Source: Lentimicrobium saccharophilum
GTDB taxonomy: Bacteria > Bacteroidota > Bacteroidia > Bacteroidales > Lentimicrobiaceae
Length of the DNA stretch: 64,000 nucleotides
Reading direction: 5' to 3'
Assembly (NCBI RefSeq): GCF_001192835.1
Contig: NZ_DF968182.1
Span: forward strand, 628,349 to 692,348
The position numbers were made by a program, and so were the translations under genes. The notes under the pieces are model-generated. The model made no database searches. It had not been told where the DNA came from and was given only the letters and a program-made list of their open reading frames with translations. Positions 38,019 to 45,901 of this stretch are shown in pieces; positions within the stretch are counted from its first letter, which is position 1, and each line of letters opens with the position of its first letter.

Positions 38019-39088
38019 ATCATTGGCCCAATATCTATAAGGGGAAAAAGGTACTGATTACCGGTCATACCGGTTTCAAGGGCGCCTGGTTAAGCATCTG
38101 GCTTCATTTGTTGGGTGCGGATGTTGTTGGAATTGCATTGGAACCACGAAGCGAAAAGGACGTGTTCGTACTTTCAGGCATTGGTAAACGGATCCGAGAC
38201 TACAGAGTTGATATCCGTGATCTTGAAAAAGTATATGAGGTGGTTGAAAATGAGAAACCAGAAATGCTCTTTCATCTGGCTGCACAGCCCATTGTACTGG
38301 AAAGCTACACCAGACCGGTATATACTTTTGAAACTAACGTATTAGGTACTGTTAACCTGCTGGAGGTAATGCGCAGGTCAAAAAGTCTAAGAACCGGAGT
38401 TTTTATTACTACAGATAAATGCTATGAGAATCGTGAACAGGATTATGCTTACAAGGAAACCGATCCCATGGGTGGACATGATCCATACAGCGCCAGCAAA
38501 GGAGCCGCTGAACTTGTGATAAGTTCATACCGTAATTCCTTTTTTACAACACCTGAAAAAAAGGTGGCTTCGGCCAGGGCTGGAAATGTGATCGGGGGTG
38601 GAGACTGGACCCCTTACCGCCTTATGGTTGATATTGTAAAAGCAATTGAGCAGGAGAAGGCGATAGAAGTGAGAAATCCTGACGCAACAAGGCCATGGCA
38701 GCATGTACTGGAGCCCCTCGGTGGTTATTTGCTTCTGGGAGCGATGCTTGAAGAAGGTAAAGAATTTGATGAAGCCTGGAATTTCGGACCACATGCTCAA
38801 AATACAATAACTGTAAAAGAACTCCTTGAACTAACGATTAGGGAATTCGGAAAAGGCCAATGGATTGACCGTTCATCAGGAGAAAAATTACACGAAGCAA
38901 AATTACTGGCACTTGATATCACAAAGGCAAAACTCAGGCTTGGTTGGAATCCTGTATTAAACATCAGGGATACCATCCGGTTAGCGGCAGCATGGTATAT
39001 GAATTACCAGACGGCTGATGTTTTTGAGATGTGTAAACAGCAGATAACAGATTATACTGAAAGATGGAAATCAGTAAAAGAAAGTTAG
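38009..39088 (+). CDS. rfbG: CDP-glucose 4,6-dehydratase
   Basis: RfbG turns CDP-glucose into CDP-4-keto-6-deoxyglucose with bound NAD. The protein (359 residues from 38,009) is an extended short-chain dehydrogenase: NAD loop GHTGFKGAWL near the N-terminus, LAAQPIVLESYTRPVYTFETN in part, then TDKCYENRE and DPYSASKGAAELV with the Y-x-x-x-K catalytic pair, and RPWQHVLEPLGGYLLLG. The upstream ATG at 37,982 would overlap rfbF by 37 bases; ATG at 38,009 overlaps by 10 and begins right before the conserved NIYKGKKVLITG, so it is preferred. Confidence 0.94.
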   Translation: MEIDHWPNIYKGKKVLITGHTGFKGAWLSIWLHLLGADVVGIALEPRSEKDVFVLSGIGKRIRDYRVDIRDLEKVYEVVENEKPEMLFHLAAQPIVLESYTRPVYTFETNVLGTVNLLEVMRRSKSLRTGVFITTDKCYENREQDYAYKETDPMGGHDPYSASKGAAELVISSYRNSFFTTPEKKVASARAGNVIGGGDWTPYRLMVDIVKAIEQEKAIEVRNPDATRPWQHVLEPLGGYLLLGAMLEEGKEFDEAWNFGPHAQNTITVKELLELTIREFGKGQWIDRSSGEKLHEAKLLALDITKAKLRLGWNPVLNIRDTIRLAAAWYMNYQTADVFEMCKQQITDYTERWKSVKES

Positions 39089-39627
39089 AAGGAGTTTTTG
39101 AGATCAACCTGAATCCTTTGCGTGATCAAAGGGGGTTTTTTATGCGTGCTTATGACCTTGATTTTTTCGAGTCTAATGGGTTACACCGTCAATGGGTTCA
39201 GGAAAATCATTCAAGAACAGACATCAAGGGAACTATAAGGGGGTTGCATTTTCAACTACCACCTTTCAGTGAAACAAAGCTTGTCAGGTGTATACAAGGT
39301 GCGATACTTGATGTTTTTGTAGACCTTAGAAAAAATTCAACGACATTCGGCCAATGGGATGCACTGGAACTCAGTGAAGACAATGCCAGAATGGTTTTTA
39401 TTCCCAGGGGATTTGCCCATGGTTTTTGCACCCTTACGCAGCACAGTCAGGTATTGTATAAGGTGGACAATTTTTATTCCAGGGAAAACGAAAGGGGATT
39501 GCTTTGGAGTGACCCTGAAATTGGAATTGAATGGCCGGTGAAAGATCCGTTTTTATCGGAAAAGGATAGACGCAATATGACTTTTGGAGAGTTTTTAAAT
39601 GAGATTGGGGGATTGAGAATTGATTGA
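39064..39627 (+). CDS. RmlC-type 3,5-epimerase
   Basis: A 187-residue cupin of the dTDP-4-keto-6-deoxyglucose 3,5-epimerase family. Family features: RGFFMRAYD, ENHSRTDIKGTIRGLHFQ with the catalytic His, ILDVFVDLRKNS, FIPRGFAHGFCTL, LYKVDNFYS with the conserved Tyr, and LLWSDPEIGIEWP. It overlaps rfbG by 25 bases, so the substrate is more likely the CDP-linked 4-keto sugar than a dTDP sugar; this is inferred from linkage. The C-terminal residues GGLRID are encoded by the first copies of the GATTG simple repeat that follows, so the natural end may have been altered. Confidence 0.88.
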   Translation: MEISKRKLEGVFEINLNPLRDQRGFFMRAYDLDFFESNGLHRQWVQENHSRTDIKGTIRGLHFQLPPFSETKLVRCIQGAILDVFVDLRKNSTTFGQWDALELSEDNARMVFIPRGFAHGFCTLTQHSQVLYKVDNFYSRENERGLLWSDPEIGIEWPVKDPFLSEKDRRNMTFGEFLNEIGGLRID

Positions 39628-39720
39628 TTGGGGGGGTGGATGATTGGATGAATGATTGGATAAATGATTGATTGGATGGATGATTGAATGAATGATTGAA
39701 TGAATGAATGATTGGATGGA
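39615..39720. repeat. GATTGAATGA simple repeat, upstream of four-helix-bundle gene
   Basis: Degenerate forward repeats of GATTGGATGAATGATTGAAT extend from the end of the epimerase gene into the start codon of the four-helix-bundle gene. Confidence 0.85.
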
Positions 39721-40181
39721 TGGAAGAGGATATATTAAATAGAAACAAAAATATAAACAGGGGCTTCAGGAAGCTTGAGGTATGGAATGAAGCCATTGAT
39801 TTATATGCTTTTGTAAAATTGAATATTCTTATTTCTTCGAAAATTTCATTTAGAGTGAAAGATCAGATAGAAGGTTCTGTTTTTTCAGTTCATTCTAATA
39901 TTGCGGAAGGATACGGCCGAAGATATCTGAAAGAAAATATCCAATTTAACAGTATTGCGCTTGCCTCGCTTGCTGAAAACTATTCTCAGATATACGCCCT
40001 GCGCAAAGTGCAACTGATAAACGAAGAACTCTTTGATGAGTATGATAAGAAACATTATTCACTTGAAAACAAGCTTATTAACTATAACAAATCTCAGGTC
40101 AAACAACTTAAAGAAAAATCAGACTGGCATAATGATTATATTGTCAGGGAGATTATTGAAACTTACGGAATTGAGGATTGA
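39708..40181 (+). CDS. Four-helix-bundle (S23/bAvd-like) protein
   Basis: A 157-residue protein of the four-helix-bundle family first found in intervening sequences of 23S rRNA genes and structurally like the Avd protein of diversity-generating retroelements. Signature blocks are FRKLEVWNEAIDLYAFV at residues about 21-37, VKDQIEGSVFSVHSNIAEGYGR and the final helices SLENKLINYNKSQVKQL. The core residues D-Q-I and N-I-A-E-G-x-G-R are intact. Both the start region (MIGWMEE) and the stop codon lie in GATTGAATG simple repeats. ATG at 39,720 is an alternative start. The family binds RNA or DNA in some reports; no role can be assigned here. It interrupts the sugar operon. Confidence 0.85.
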   Translation: MIGWMEEDILNRNKNINRGFRKLEVWNEAIDLYAFVKLNILISSKISFRVKDQIEGSVFSVHSNIAEGYGRRYLKENIQFNSIALASLAENYSQIYALRKVQLINEELFDEYDKKHYSLENKLINYNKSQVKQLKEKSDWHNDYIVREIIETYGIED

Positions 40182-40380
40182 ATGGATGAATGAATGGATG
40201 ATAGAATGAATGGATGAATGATTGAATGGATGATCCTAGTCAGTTTAGCAGTCAGTCATACAATCAATCAACCAATCAGCCAGATAGCCAACTACTTAAA
40301 TAGCTTGTCAACCAAGCAACCAATCAGTTTAGCATTCAATCAACCAATCAACCAATCAACCAATCAGTAAATCAACGAGC
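40172..40380. repeat. Forward then inverted simple repeats downstream of the four-helix-bundle gene
   Basis: Bases 40,172-40,236 are forward GGATTGAATGGATGAATGAA words. Bases about 40,243-40,380 are the opposite orientation, CCAATCAATCAACCAATC words. The two halves are complementary, so a transcript could fold into a long imperfect hairpin. Confidence 0.85.
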
Positions 40381-40395
40381 TAAAAATAATTGAGA

Positions 40396-41526
40396 ATGAA
40401 TATAAGACTTTTTAAACCATCGCTCGGTACAGAGGAACTTGAAGCTGTAAAAGATGCTTTTGAACGTTCATGGGTAGGTCTTGGACCTAAAGTCAATGAA
40501 TTTGAAGAAAAATGGGCCGAATTTGTTGGCGCTAAACTAGCCATCGGGGTTAATTCTGCAACTGCAGCTTTACATTTGGCATTGGCTGCTTTCAGGTTTC
40601 CCGAGGGTAAAAAAGTGCTGGTACCTTCTCTTACATTTTCTGCAACAGCCTCCGCCATTTTGTACAACAGGTTGATCCCTGTCTTTGTAGATTCTGATCC
40701 GGTTACGCTGGGAATGGATCTGGAAGATATGAAACGTAAGTACACAGAAGATGTTGTGGCTGTAATACCGGTGCATTATGCGGGGCATCCTGTTCCTATG
40801 GAAAAGCTGATGCCCTGGGCCGGGGAGTACGGACTAAAAGTAGTGGAAGATTGCGCCCATACTTCCGGGGCATTGTATAAGGGAAAAGCATTGGGTACCT
40901 GGGGCGACATCGGTTGCTATTCTTTTGAAGAAAAGAAGCTGATGACAACCGGCGATGGAGGGATGATGGTGACCAACGATCCGGAGTTATTCAAGGATGT
41001 AAAGGCCATGCGCTGGGTGGGAATAGACAAGGACAACTGGAAAACCGCCCAGGCTTATGTGGATGCAAACCACGATGCCTTGCACTGGTTTTATGAACTG
41101 AATGTGCTGGGTTACAAATACAACATGAATGACCTGGCAGCTTCCATCGGACTTCAGCAGCTTAAAAAGCTCCCGGCTATGAATGCCAGACGATCTCAGA
41201 TTATTCAACAATATCTGGATGGTTTAAAAGATGTTGAAAGCGTTAAGCCTTTATTGCCTTATGAACCAGATAACTACGTTTATCAGATGTTTGGCATAAG
41301 GGCTGAAAAGCGAGATGAGCTGATGATTTACCTTAAATCCAAAGGGATTGCTACAGGATGCCACTATACACCGCTTTCGATACAACCTCTTTTCAGGCAA
41401 TGGGGTTTTAACTGTCCGTTTATCGAAGAAGAGGCGAACAAGTTTATTACATTGCCGCTTCATGCTGAGTTAACTGATGACGAGATATCGTATATAATTG
41501 GCATTATCAGGTCTTATAAGTATTAA
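40396..41526 (+). CDS. DegT/DnrJ/EryC1/StrS sugar aminotransferase
   Basis: A 376-residue PLP-dependent aminotransferase acting on nucleotide-linked keto sugars. Motifs are SLGTEELEAVKDAFERSWVGLGP in part, NSATAALHLALAA, PSLTFSATASAIL, VIPVHYAGHPVPM, VEDCAHTSGA, and CYSFEEKKLMTTGDGGMM, which contains the Schiff-base Lys; its presence argues for amination rather than 3-dehydration by a ColD-like enzyme. GYKYNMNDLAASIGLQQL and GCHYTPLSIQPLF are also typical. ATG at 40,396 is preferred to TTG at 40,390. With rfbF, rfbG and the epimerase it probably makes a CDP-linked amino-dideoxy sugar (inferred). Confidence 0.92.
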   Translation: MNIRLFKPSLGTEELEAVKDAFERSWVGLGPKVNEFEEKWAEFVGAKLAIGVNSATAALHLALAAFRFPEGKKVLVPSLTFSATASAILYNRLIPVFVDSDPVTLGMDLEDMKRKYTEDVVAVIPVHYAGHPVPMEKLMPWAGEYGLKVVEDCAHTSGALYKGKALGTWGDIGCYSFEEKKLMTTGDGGMMVTNDPELFKDVKAMRWVGIDKDNWKTAQAYVDANHDALHWFYELNVLGYKYNMNDLAASIGLQQLKKLPAMNARRSQIIQQYLDGLKDVESVKPLLPYEPDNYVYQMFGIRAEKRDELMIYLKSKGIATGCHYTPLSIQPLFRQWGFNCPFIEEEANKFITLPLHAELTDDEISYIIGIIRSYKY

Positions 41527-41552
41527 TAGCATTTATCCGGAAAAGGTTGATC

Positions 41553-42497
41553 ATGATAAGGTTGAAGGACTATTCATTGATTAAAATTAATCCTGATCAA
41601 CGGGATCAGATAGAAAGTCTAATTAACCTAAATAATGGATCGGTATTTCATGAACCAATATTGAACGAAATTGCTTCAAAGTATCACAAAACTGATTTTT
41701 ATTATCTTGTTAATGATCCTGATATTATAAAAATAGCATGTCCTGTACATGTGACAAAATACGATTTTGGGCGGAAACTCTACCAGCTTAAGCCACCGGG
41801 TGACATTCCATATGCCGGATTTGTGGGCGAGTTAACAGAACTTGATCAATACCTAAAAATAGGGCTAAATGATGCATTGATATATGCTGGCTTTCCAACT
41901 CAAAATCTTACAGAACTTTCAGAGGAAGAATCAGGTTTAACTTCAATGGTAGATTTATCACTAAGTGAAAATGATATTTTCATGAAAGTAATCAATGCGA
42001 AAAGAAGGAATATGATCAGGAAAGCAGTTAAGTCTGGCATAGAAGTAAAGGCTTTTTTAGATAAGGATGGCTTAGAAATATTCTGGCCAATTCTATTAAG
42101 TTTACATATAAAGCTTGGCTATCAGAAATTGCAAAAAGATTATTATGAGAGCCTTTTCAATCAGTATTCAAAAAAAGGAAAATCAGTCATTTTAATTGCT
42201 TACAAAGGAGAAAAAGCCGTTTCCGGCCTGTTATTGTTAGGTAATAATAATTACATGCATTATTACAAAGGGGCCTCGGTTACAGGTACGTTAAATGAAG
42301 GTCAGGGTGAACTATTACAATGGGAGGCTATCAAGTGGGCTAAGGGGAAATCAAAGTTTTATGACCTTTGTAATTTGAATAGAGAATCATTGCCTGAGAT
42401 TTATCGTTTTAAAACTGGTATATCTGATCAACTATTTTTCTATAGGAAGTTTAAGATGAAATCATTGGGTTTTAAAATTTTAAACAGGCTTTCCTGA
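41553..42497 (+). CDS. GNAT/FemAB-like acyl- or aminoacyltransferase
   Basis: A 314-residue protein with the double-GNAT layout of the FemAB-like family (BioF2-like/Acetyltransf_6). The second domain has AKRRNMIRKAVKSGIEVKAF, the usual K-R-R-N-x-I-R-K-A motif, followed by LHIKLGYQKL and the fold core ILIAYKGEKAVSGLLLLGN. The ending LCNLNRESLPEIYRFKTGIS matches the F-K-x-x-F/G motif region. Such proteins N-acylate amino sugars or transfer amino acids. It follows the aminotransferase directly, so an amino sugar is the likely acceptor (inferred). The gene is notably AT-rich, and marks the start of the AT-rich block. Confidence 0.78.
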   Translation: MIRLKDYSLIKINPDQRDQIESLINLNNGSVFHEPILNEIASKYHKTDFYYLVNDPDIIKIACPVHVTKYDFGRKLYQLKPPGDIPYAGFVGELTELDQYLKIGLNDALIYAGFPTQNLTELSEEESGLTSMVDLSLSENDIFMKVINAKRRNMIRKAVKSGIEVKAFLDKDGLEIFWPILLSLHIKLGYQKLQKDYYESLFNQYSKKGKSVILIAYKGEKAVSGLLLLGNNNYMHYYKGASVTGTLNEGQGELLQWEAIKWAKGKSKFYDLCNLNRESLPEIYRFKTGISDQLFFYRKFKMKSLGFKILNRLS

Positions 42498-42502
42498 AAA
42501 GT

Positions 42503-43120
42503 ATGAAAAAGCTAATCAAAAATGCAATCCTGAGACTAAAACACAGGAATTGTAAAATTCACTACACGGCAAAAGTTTCTTTAAAAGCGGTAATTGAAAG
42601 TGATTGTAGTATTGGTGCTGATGCAGTGATTGCATCAAATGTTAAACTCGGGAAAGGTGTAAAAATTGGAAGCAGGGTTCAACTCAAGAACATATCGATA
42701 GGTAATAATTCCATGATTGAAAGCGGTGTCATGGTTGTTGGTCCAGGTGCAGGAAAAATTGTTATTGGAAAGGAGTGCTATATTGGTATCAATAATATAT
42801 TTGATACCAGTGATTCGATTTCCATCGGCGATTATGTCCATATTGCCGGGCCCTCGACTGCTCTTTGGTGTCATACTAGTGTGAAAATGTGTTTAGAAAG
42901 TATTCCCCTTAATGATGAACACAGAAAAAATTACAGACCTACAGCTCCAATAGTAATCGGTGATAATGTATATATCGGATGTAACTGTACTCTTTATCCT
43001 GGTATTGTAATAAATACAAAGTCAGTAGTTGCGCCCAATTCAGCTGTTACTAGAAATATTGAAGCGAACACAATGGTTGGTGGAGTTCCTGCAAGGATAA
43101 TCAGAGCTTTAAATGAGTAA
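42503..43120 (+). CDS. Hexapeptide-repeat (left-handed beta-helix) acyltransferase
   Basis: A 205-residue LbH-fold transferase. Repeats of the [IV]-G-x-x-x-x type run from about residue 25 to 190, for example SDCSIGADAVIASNVKLGKGVKIG and VIGDNVYIGCNCTLYPGIVI (in parts). The C-terminus MVGGVPARIIR is the standard ending of acetyltransferases of this class. A loop with HTSVKMCLES replaces part of a coil in the middle. It is likely to O- or N-acetylate a sugar of the repeat unit. The start ATG is 5 bases after the upstream stop. Confidence 0.88.
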   Translation: MKKLIKNAILRLKHRNCKIHYTAKVSLKAVIESDCSIGADAVIASNVKLGKGVKIGSRVQLKNISIGNNSMIESGVMVVGPGAGKIVIGKECYIGINNIFDTSDSISIGDYVHIAGPSTALWCHTSVKMCLESIPLNDEHRKNYRPTAPIVIGDNVYIGCNCTLYPGIVINTKSVVAPNSAVTRNIEANTMVGGVPARIIRALNE

Positions 43121-43309
43121 TCTAAGTTAAGCATAATTAATCTATCGGATTCTACGCCTGCTATCATTGAAGAAGAAACCAATCTATTCATGATTTCAAC
43201 AGTGTTGAACGGGATAATAATTAGTAAATGTTCTTTTGTTGCTGTATACGCTGTAAATAAAAATGTGCCTGAATGGGATGTTATAAGTGGAATTCCTCAA
43301 TATTTTTAA
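43121..43309 (+). pseudogene. C-terminal remnant of a second hexapeptide-repeat acyltransferase
   Basis: In the same frame as the preceding gene, right after its stop codon, an open stretch runs to TAA at 43,307-43,309. Its end reads VLNGIIISKCSFVAVYAV then NKNVPEWDVISGIPQYF, the typical last coil and V-P-x-x-x-V-x-x-G-x-P ending of LbH acetyltransferases. A 39-codon frame from ATG at 43,190 covers this part. The N-terminal coils are missing, so this is a decayed or partly duplicated gene. Confidence 0.65.
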
Positions 43310-43350
43310 AAAGCAAAAATCAGAATAACTAGTAAAGACATTTACCCGGT

Positions 43351-44868
43351 ATGAACGATAATAAGAAAATAGCAGCTAACACTATTATATTGTATGTTAG
43401 ATTATTAATTGTAACAGCAATTGGGTTGTATACAACCCGCATTGTTCTAGACGCTCTGGGAGTTGAAGATTACGGTCTTTATTCCGTTGTTGGCGGCGTT
43501 GTTACTATGATGAATTTTATTGGTGTAACAATGGTTGCAACATCTTACCGGTTTATTGCCGTCGAGATGGGTAAAGGCGCTCATGGAAATGTCAATGGGA
43601 TTTTTAACTCTGTTTTTATAATTCATGCTGCATTAAGCCTATTGCTATTGATACTTGGAGAAACGATAGGAGTATGGTATATCAAAACTTATTTAAATGT
43701 GGCTGTGGAGAAAATCCCTGATGCTTTGTTCGTGCTTCATTTATCGATAATTGCAACCATGTTATCCGTGTTAACGGTACCTTATCAGGGTTTGATTACT
43801 GCAGTAGAGAAATTCTTATATATGTCTGTAATTGACATAGCAAAAACTTTCATCAAACTTGGGCTGGTTTTTATGCTAATGGTATATGGTGGCAATAAAC
43901 TTAGAGCATATTCAGTATTGATGTTGTCATTAAATGCATTTGTACTTATTTCATATTTTGTGTTTAGTTGGAGAAATTTTAAAAGTGCTGTACTGTTCAG
44001 TTTTAACAGTAAAATTAATGATTATAAACAGATTTTCAATTTTGCATGGTGGATATTGTTTGGTGCAATTGCGAGCATAGGATCCCGGCAAGGTGCTGCA
44101 ATCATTATTAACCTTTTTTTTGGCACTATTTTAAACGCAGCATTTGGTGTCGCTTCACAGGTTCATAATATGGTTATGAATTTTGTGAAAAATTTAAATC
44201 AGGCGGCGGTGCCTCAAATAATGAAAAGCTACAGTTCCGGGAGTCAGGAAAGATCTATTGGTTTGGTTTATACGGTTTCCCGATTGACCTTTTTAATTAT
44301 GCTGATTCCTTCCGTAATTATTTTTACCTCAATAGATTATATTTTGGAATTGTGGTTGAAAACTGTGCCTGCATACACCAAGGAGTTTATTGTTCTGATG
44401 ATGATAAACGGTTTAATCAATTGTTTTGGAGCAGGTATAGATGCCGCAATTCAGGCTACCGGGAATATAAGGAAAACACATCTGTGGTATGCATTTATAA
44501 CCTTAGCAACTTTGCCTTTTACTTATCTGAGTTTTAAATATGGCCTGCCGCCCTATTATTTTACCATTTGGGCAATCGTTGCTACTTTGGTTAATCTTGT
44601 CGTACAGTTGAAGATAGTAGCTTCTTTAACACAGTTTAATATCTCACGATATCTAAAATCTACTGTAATGCCTTCGGCCTATGTTTCTTTTCTTATTGTT
44701 CCATTTTTTCTCATTTATCAATTAATACCAAAAGATGGAGTTTATATTTTAATCTTCACTTTTATAGTAACAGTATATAGTTTGATAATAATTGTGTTTA
44801 TTGGATTGAACCTTTCTGAACGATTGATTCTTGAGAAAAGAATGAAAGGCATGTTTAAACGAGCTTAA
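43351..44868 (+). CDS. Wzx-like polysaccharide flippase
   Basis: A 505-residue integral membrane protein with twelve to fourteen membrane segments, of the MATE/MOP flippase superfamily used to turn lipid-linked repeat units across the inner membrane. The N-terminus ANTIILYVRLLIVTAIGLYTTRIVLDALGVEDYGLYSVVGG (in parts) is the classic start of the RfbX/Wzx family in Bacteroidota. The second half starts with FAWWILFGAIASIGSRQGAAIIIN. It lies in the middle of the polysaccharide operon, ahead of the glycosyltransferase genes and the polymerase, consistent with a Wzx/Wzy-dependent pathway. Confidence 0.92.
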   Translation: MNDNKKIAANTIILYVRLLIVTAIGLYTTRIVLDALGVEDYGLYSVVGGVVTMMNFIGVTMVATSYRFIAVEMGKGAHGNVNGIFNSVFIIHAALSLLLLILGETIGVWYIKTYLNVAVEKIPDALFVLHLSIIATMLSVLTVPYQGLITAVEKFLYMSVIDIAKTFIKLGLVFMLMVYGGNKLRAYSVLMLSLNAFVLISYFVFSWRNFKSAVLFSFNSKINDYKQIFNFAWWILFGAIASIGSRQGAAIIINLFFGTILNAAFGVASQVHNMVMNFVKNLNQAAVPQIMKSYSSGSQERSIGLVYTVSRLTFLIMLIPSVIIFTSIDYILELWLKTVPAYTKEFIVLMMINGLINCFGAGIDAAIQATGNIRKTHLWYAFITLATLPFTYLSFKYGLPPYYFTIWAIVATLVNLVVQLKIVASLTQFNISRYLKSTVMPSAYVSFLIVPFFLIYQLIPKDGVYILIFTFIVTVYSLIIIVFIGLNLSERLILEKRMKGMFKRA

Positions 44869-44893
44869 ACTGTAAAAACTTAACAAATTGAGA

Positions 44894-45841
44894 ATGAATA
44901 TACCAGTACTTTTTATCCCATTTGCCAGGCCTGTTTATGCCAGACAAACTTTTGAAGCAATTAAAAAAGCTAAGCCAGTTAAGTTATATATCTATATTGA
45001 TAAAGCCCGGAAAGACCACCCGGATGAAATTATTGGAAACAATGAAGTAGCGGGTTTAATTAATGATGTTGACTGGGAATGTGATCTTAAAACTTTTGTC
45101 AGAGAGGAAAATGTTGGAGTTTACAAATCAATACTAACCGCAATCGATTGGGTTTTTGAGAATGAGGAACAAGCTATTGTCTTTGAAGAAGATTGTAAGC
45201 CTTCTGTTGCATTTTTTGATTTTTGTGAGCAGCTTTTAAATCTTTATAAGGATAATCAACAAGTATGGGTAATAAGTGGCAATAATTTTATTGAAGGATT
45301 TAATCCCAACAACTATGATTATTTTTTCTCTCCCTTTGCTTATCAATGGGGTTGGGCAACCTGGCGGGATCGTTGGTTAAGAGTTAAGCGTGATGGTTTT
45401 AATGTGAATAAAATAATCGAATATGATTTATACAGGCAGCTTTATGGTATGAGATCTGCCGCAGCACAAGCTTATAAATGGCTTGGGAAGCAGCAGGATA
45501 AAGATGGTTATTACAGGCCGGTTTCATGGGATTTTATGTTTCAAATGAGTATGAGAATAAACGGGGGCTTTGGGATTGTACCCAAAATGAATCTTGTTGC
45601 TAATATTGGTGTTGTTGGTACGCATAGCAGCAAAACGAATAAGATCACACACAATCGGCCATTGCCTGATCTTGATAAATATTTAATTATAAAACATCCA
45701 CCTTTTGTTGTTTCTGATTTTAAGTTTACCAGGAAATTTTATTTGGAAGTTGAAAGGGAAAAGGATACTTTTTACATCAAAAAGATTTATCGATTTTTAA
45801 AGCGTAGAATGACGAGTTTATTTAAAAAGAATCACGATTAA
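44894..45841 (+). CDS. GT-A-fold glycosyltransferase-like protein
   Basis: A 315-residue cytoplasmic protein beginning MNIPVLFIPFARPVYARQT. It has a GT-A-like nucleotide-sugar domain: LYIYIDKARKDHPDE, FVREENVGVYKSILTAIDW, and IVFEEDCKPSVAFFDF, in which EED stands at the place of the DxD metal motif. YQWGWATWRDRWLRV is the W-G-W-A-T-W-R motif characteristic of this Bacteroidota/proteobacterial subfamily. TTG at 44,888 is a less likely start than ATG at 44,894. The donor and acceptor are unknown. Confidence 0.82.
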   Translation: MNIPVLFIPFARPVYARQTFEAIKKAKPVKLYIYIDKARKDHPDEIIGNNEVAGLINDVDWECDLKTFVREENVGVYKSILTAIDWVFENEEQAIVFEEDCKPSVAFFDFCEQLLNLYKDNQQVWVISGNNFIEGFNPNNYDYFFSPFAYQWGWATWRDRWLRVKRDGFNVNKIIEYDLYRQLYGMRSAAAQAYKWLGKQQDKDGYYRPVSWDFMFQMSMRINGGFGIVPKMNLVANIGVVGTHSSKTNKITHNRPLPDLDKYLIIKHPPFVVSDFKFTRKFYLEVEREKDTFYIKKIYRFLKRRMTSLFKKNHD

Positions 45842-45901
45842 TAAATATACTTGAAAAAAAGGATCAAAACCGATTAAAATAAGCCTTTAATTTCCTCCAT
45901 T

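Noticed and set aside
39708-40181. Avd subunit of a diversity-generating retroelement
   Set aside because: The fold family fits, but there is no reverse transcriptase, no template/variable repeat pair and no variable target gene in the window.
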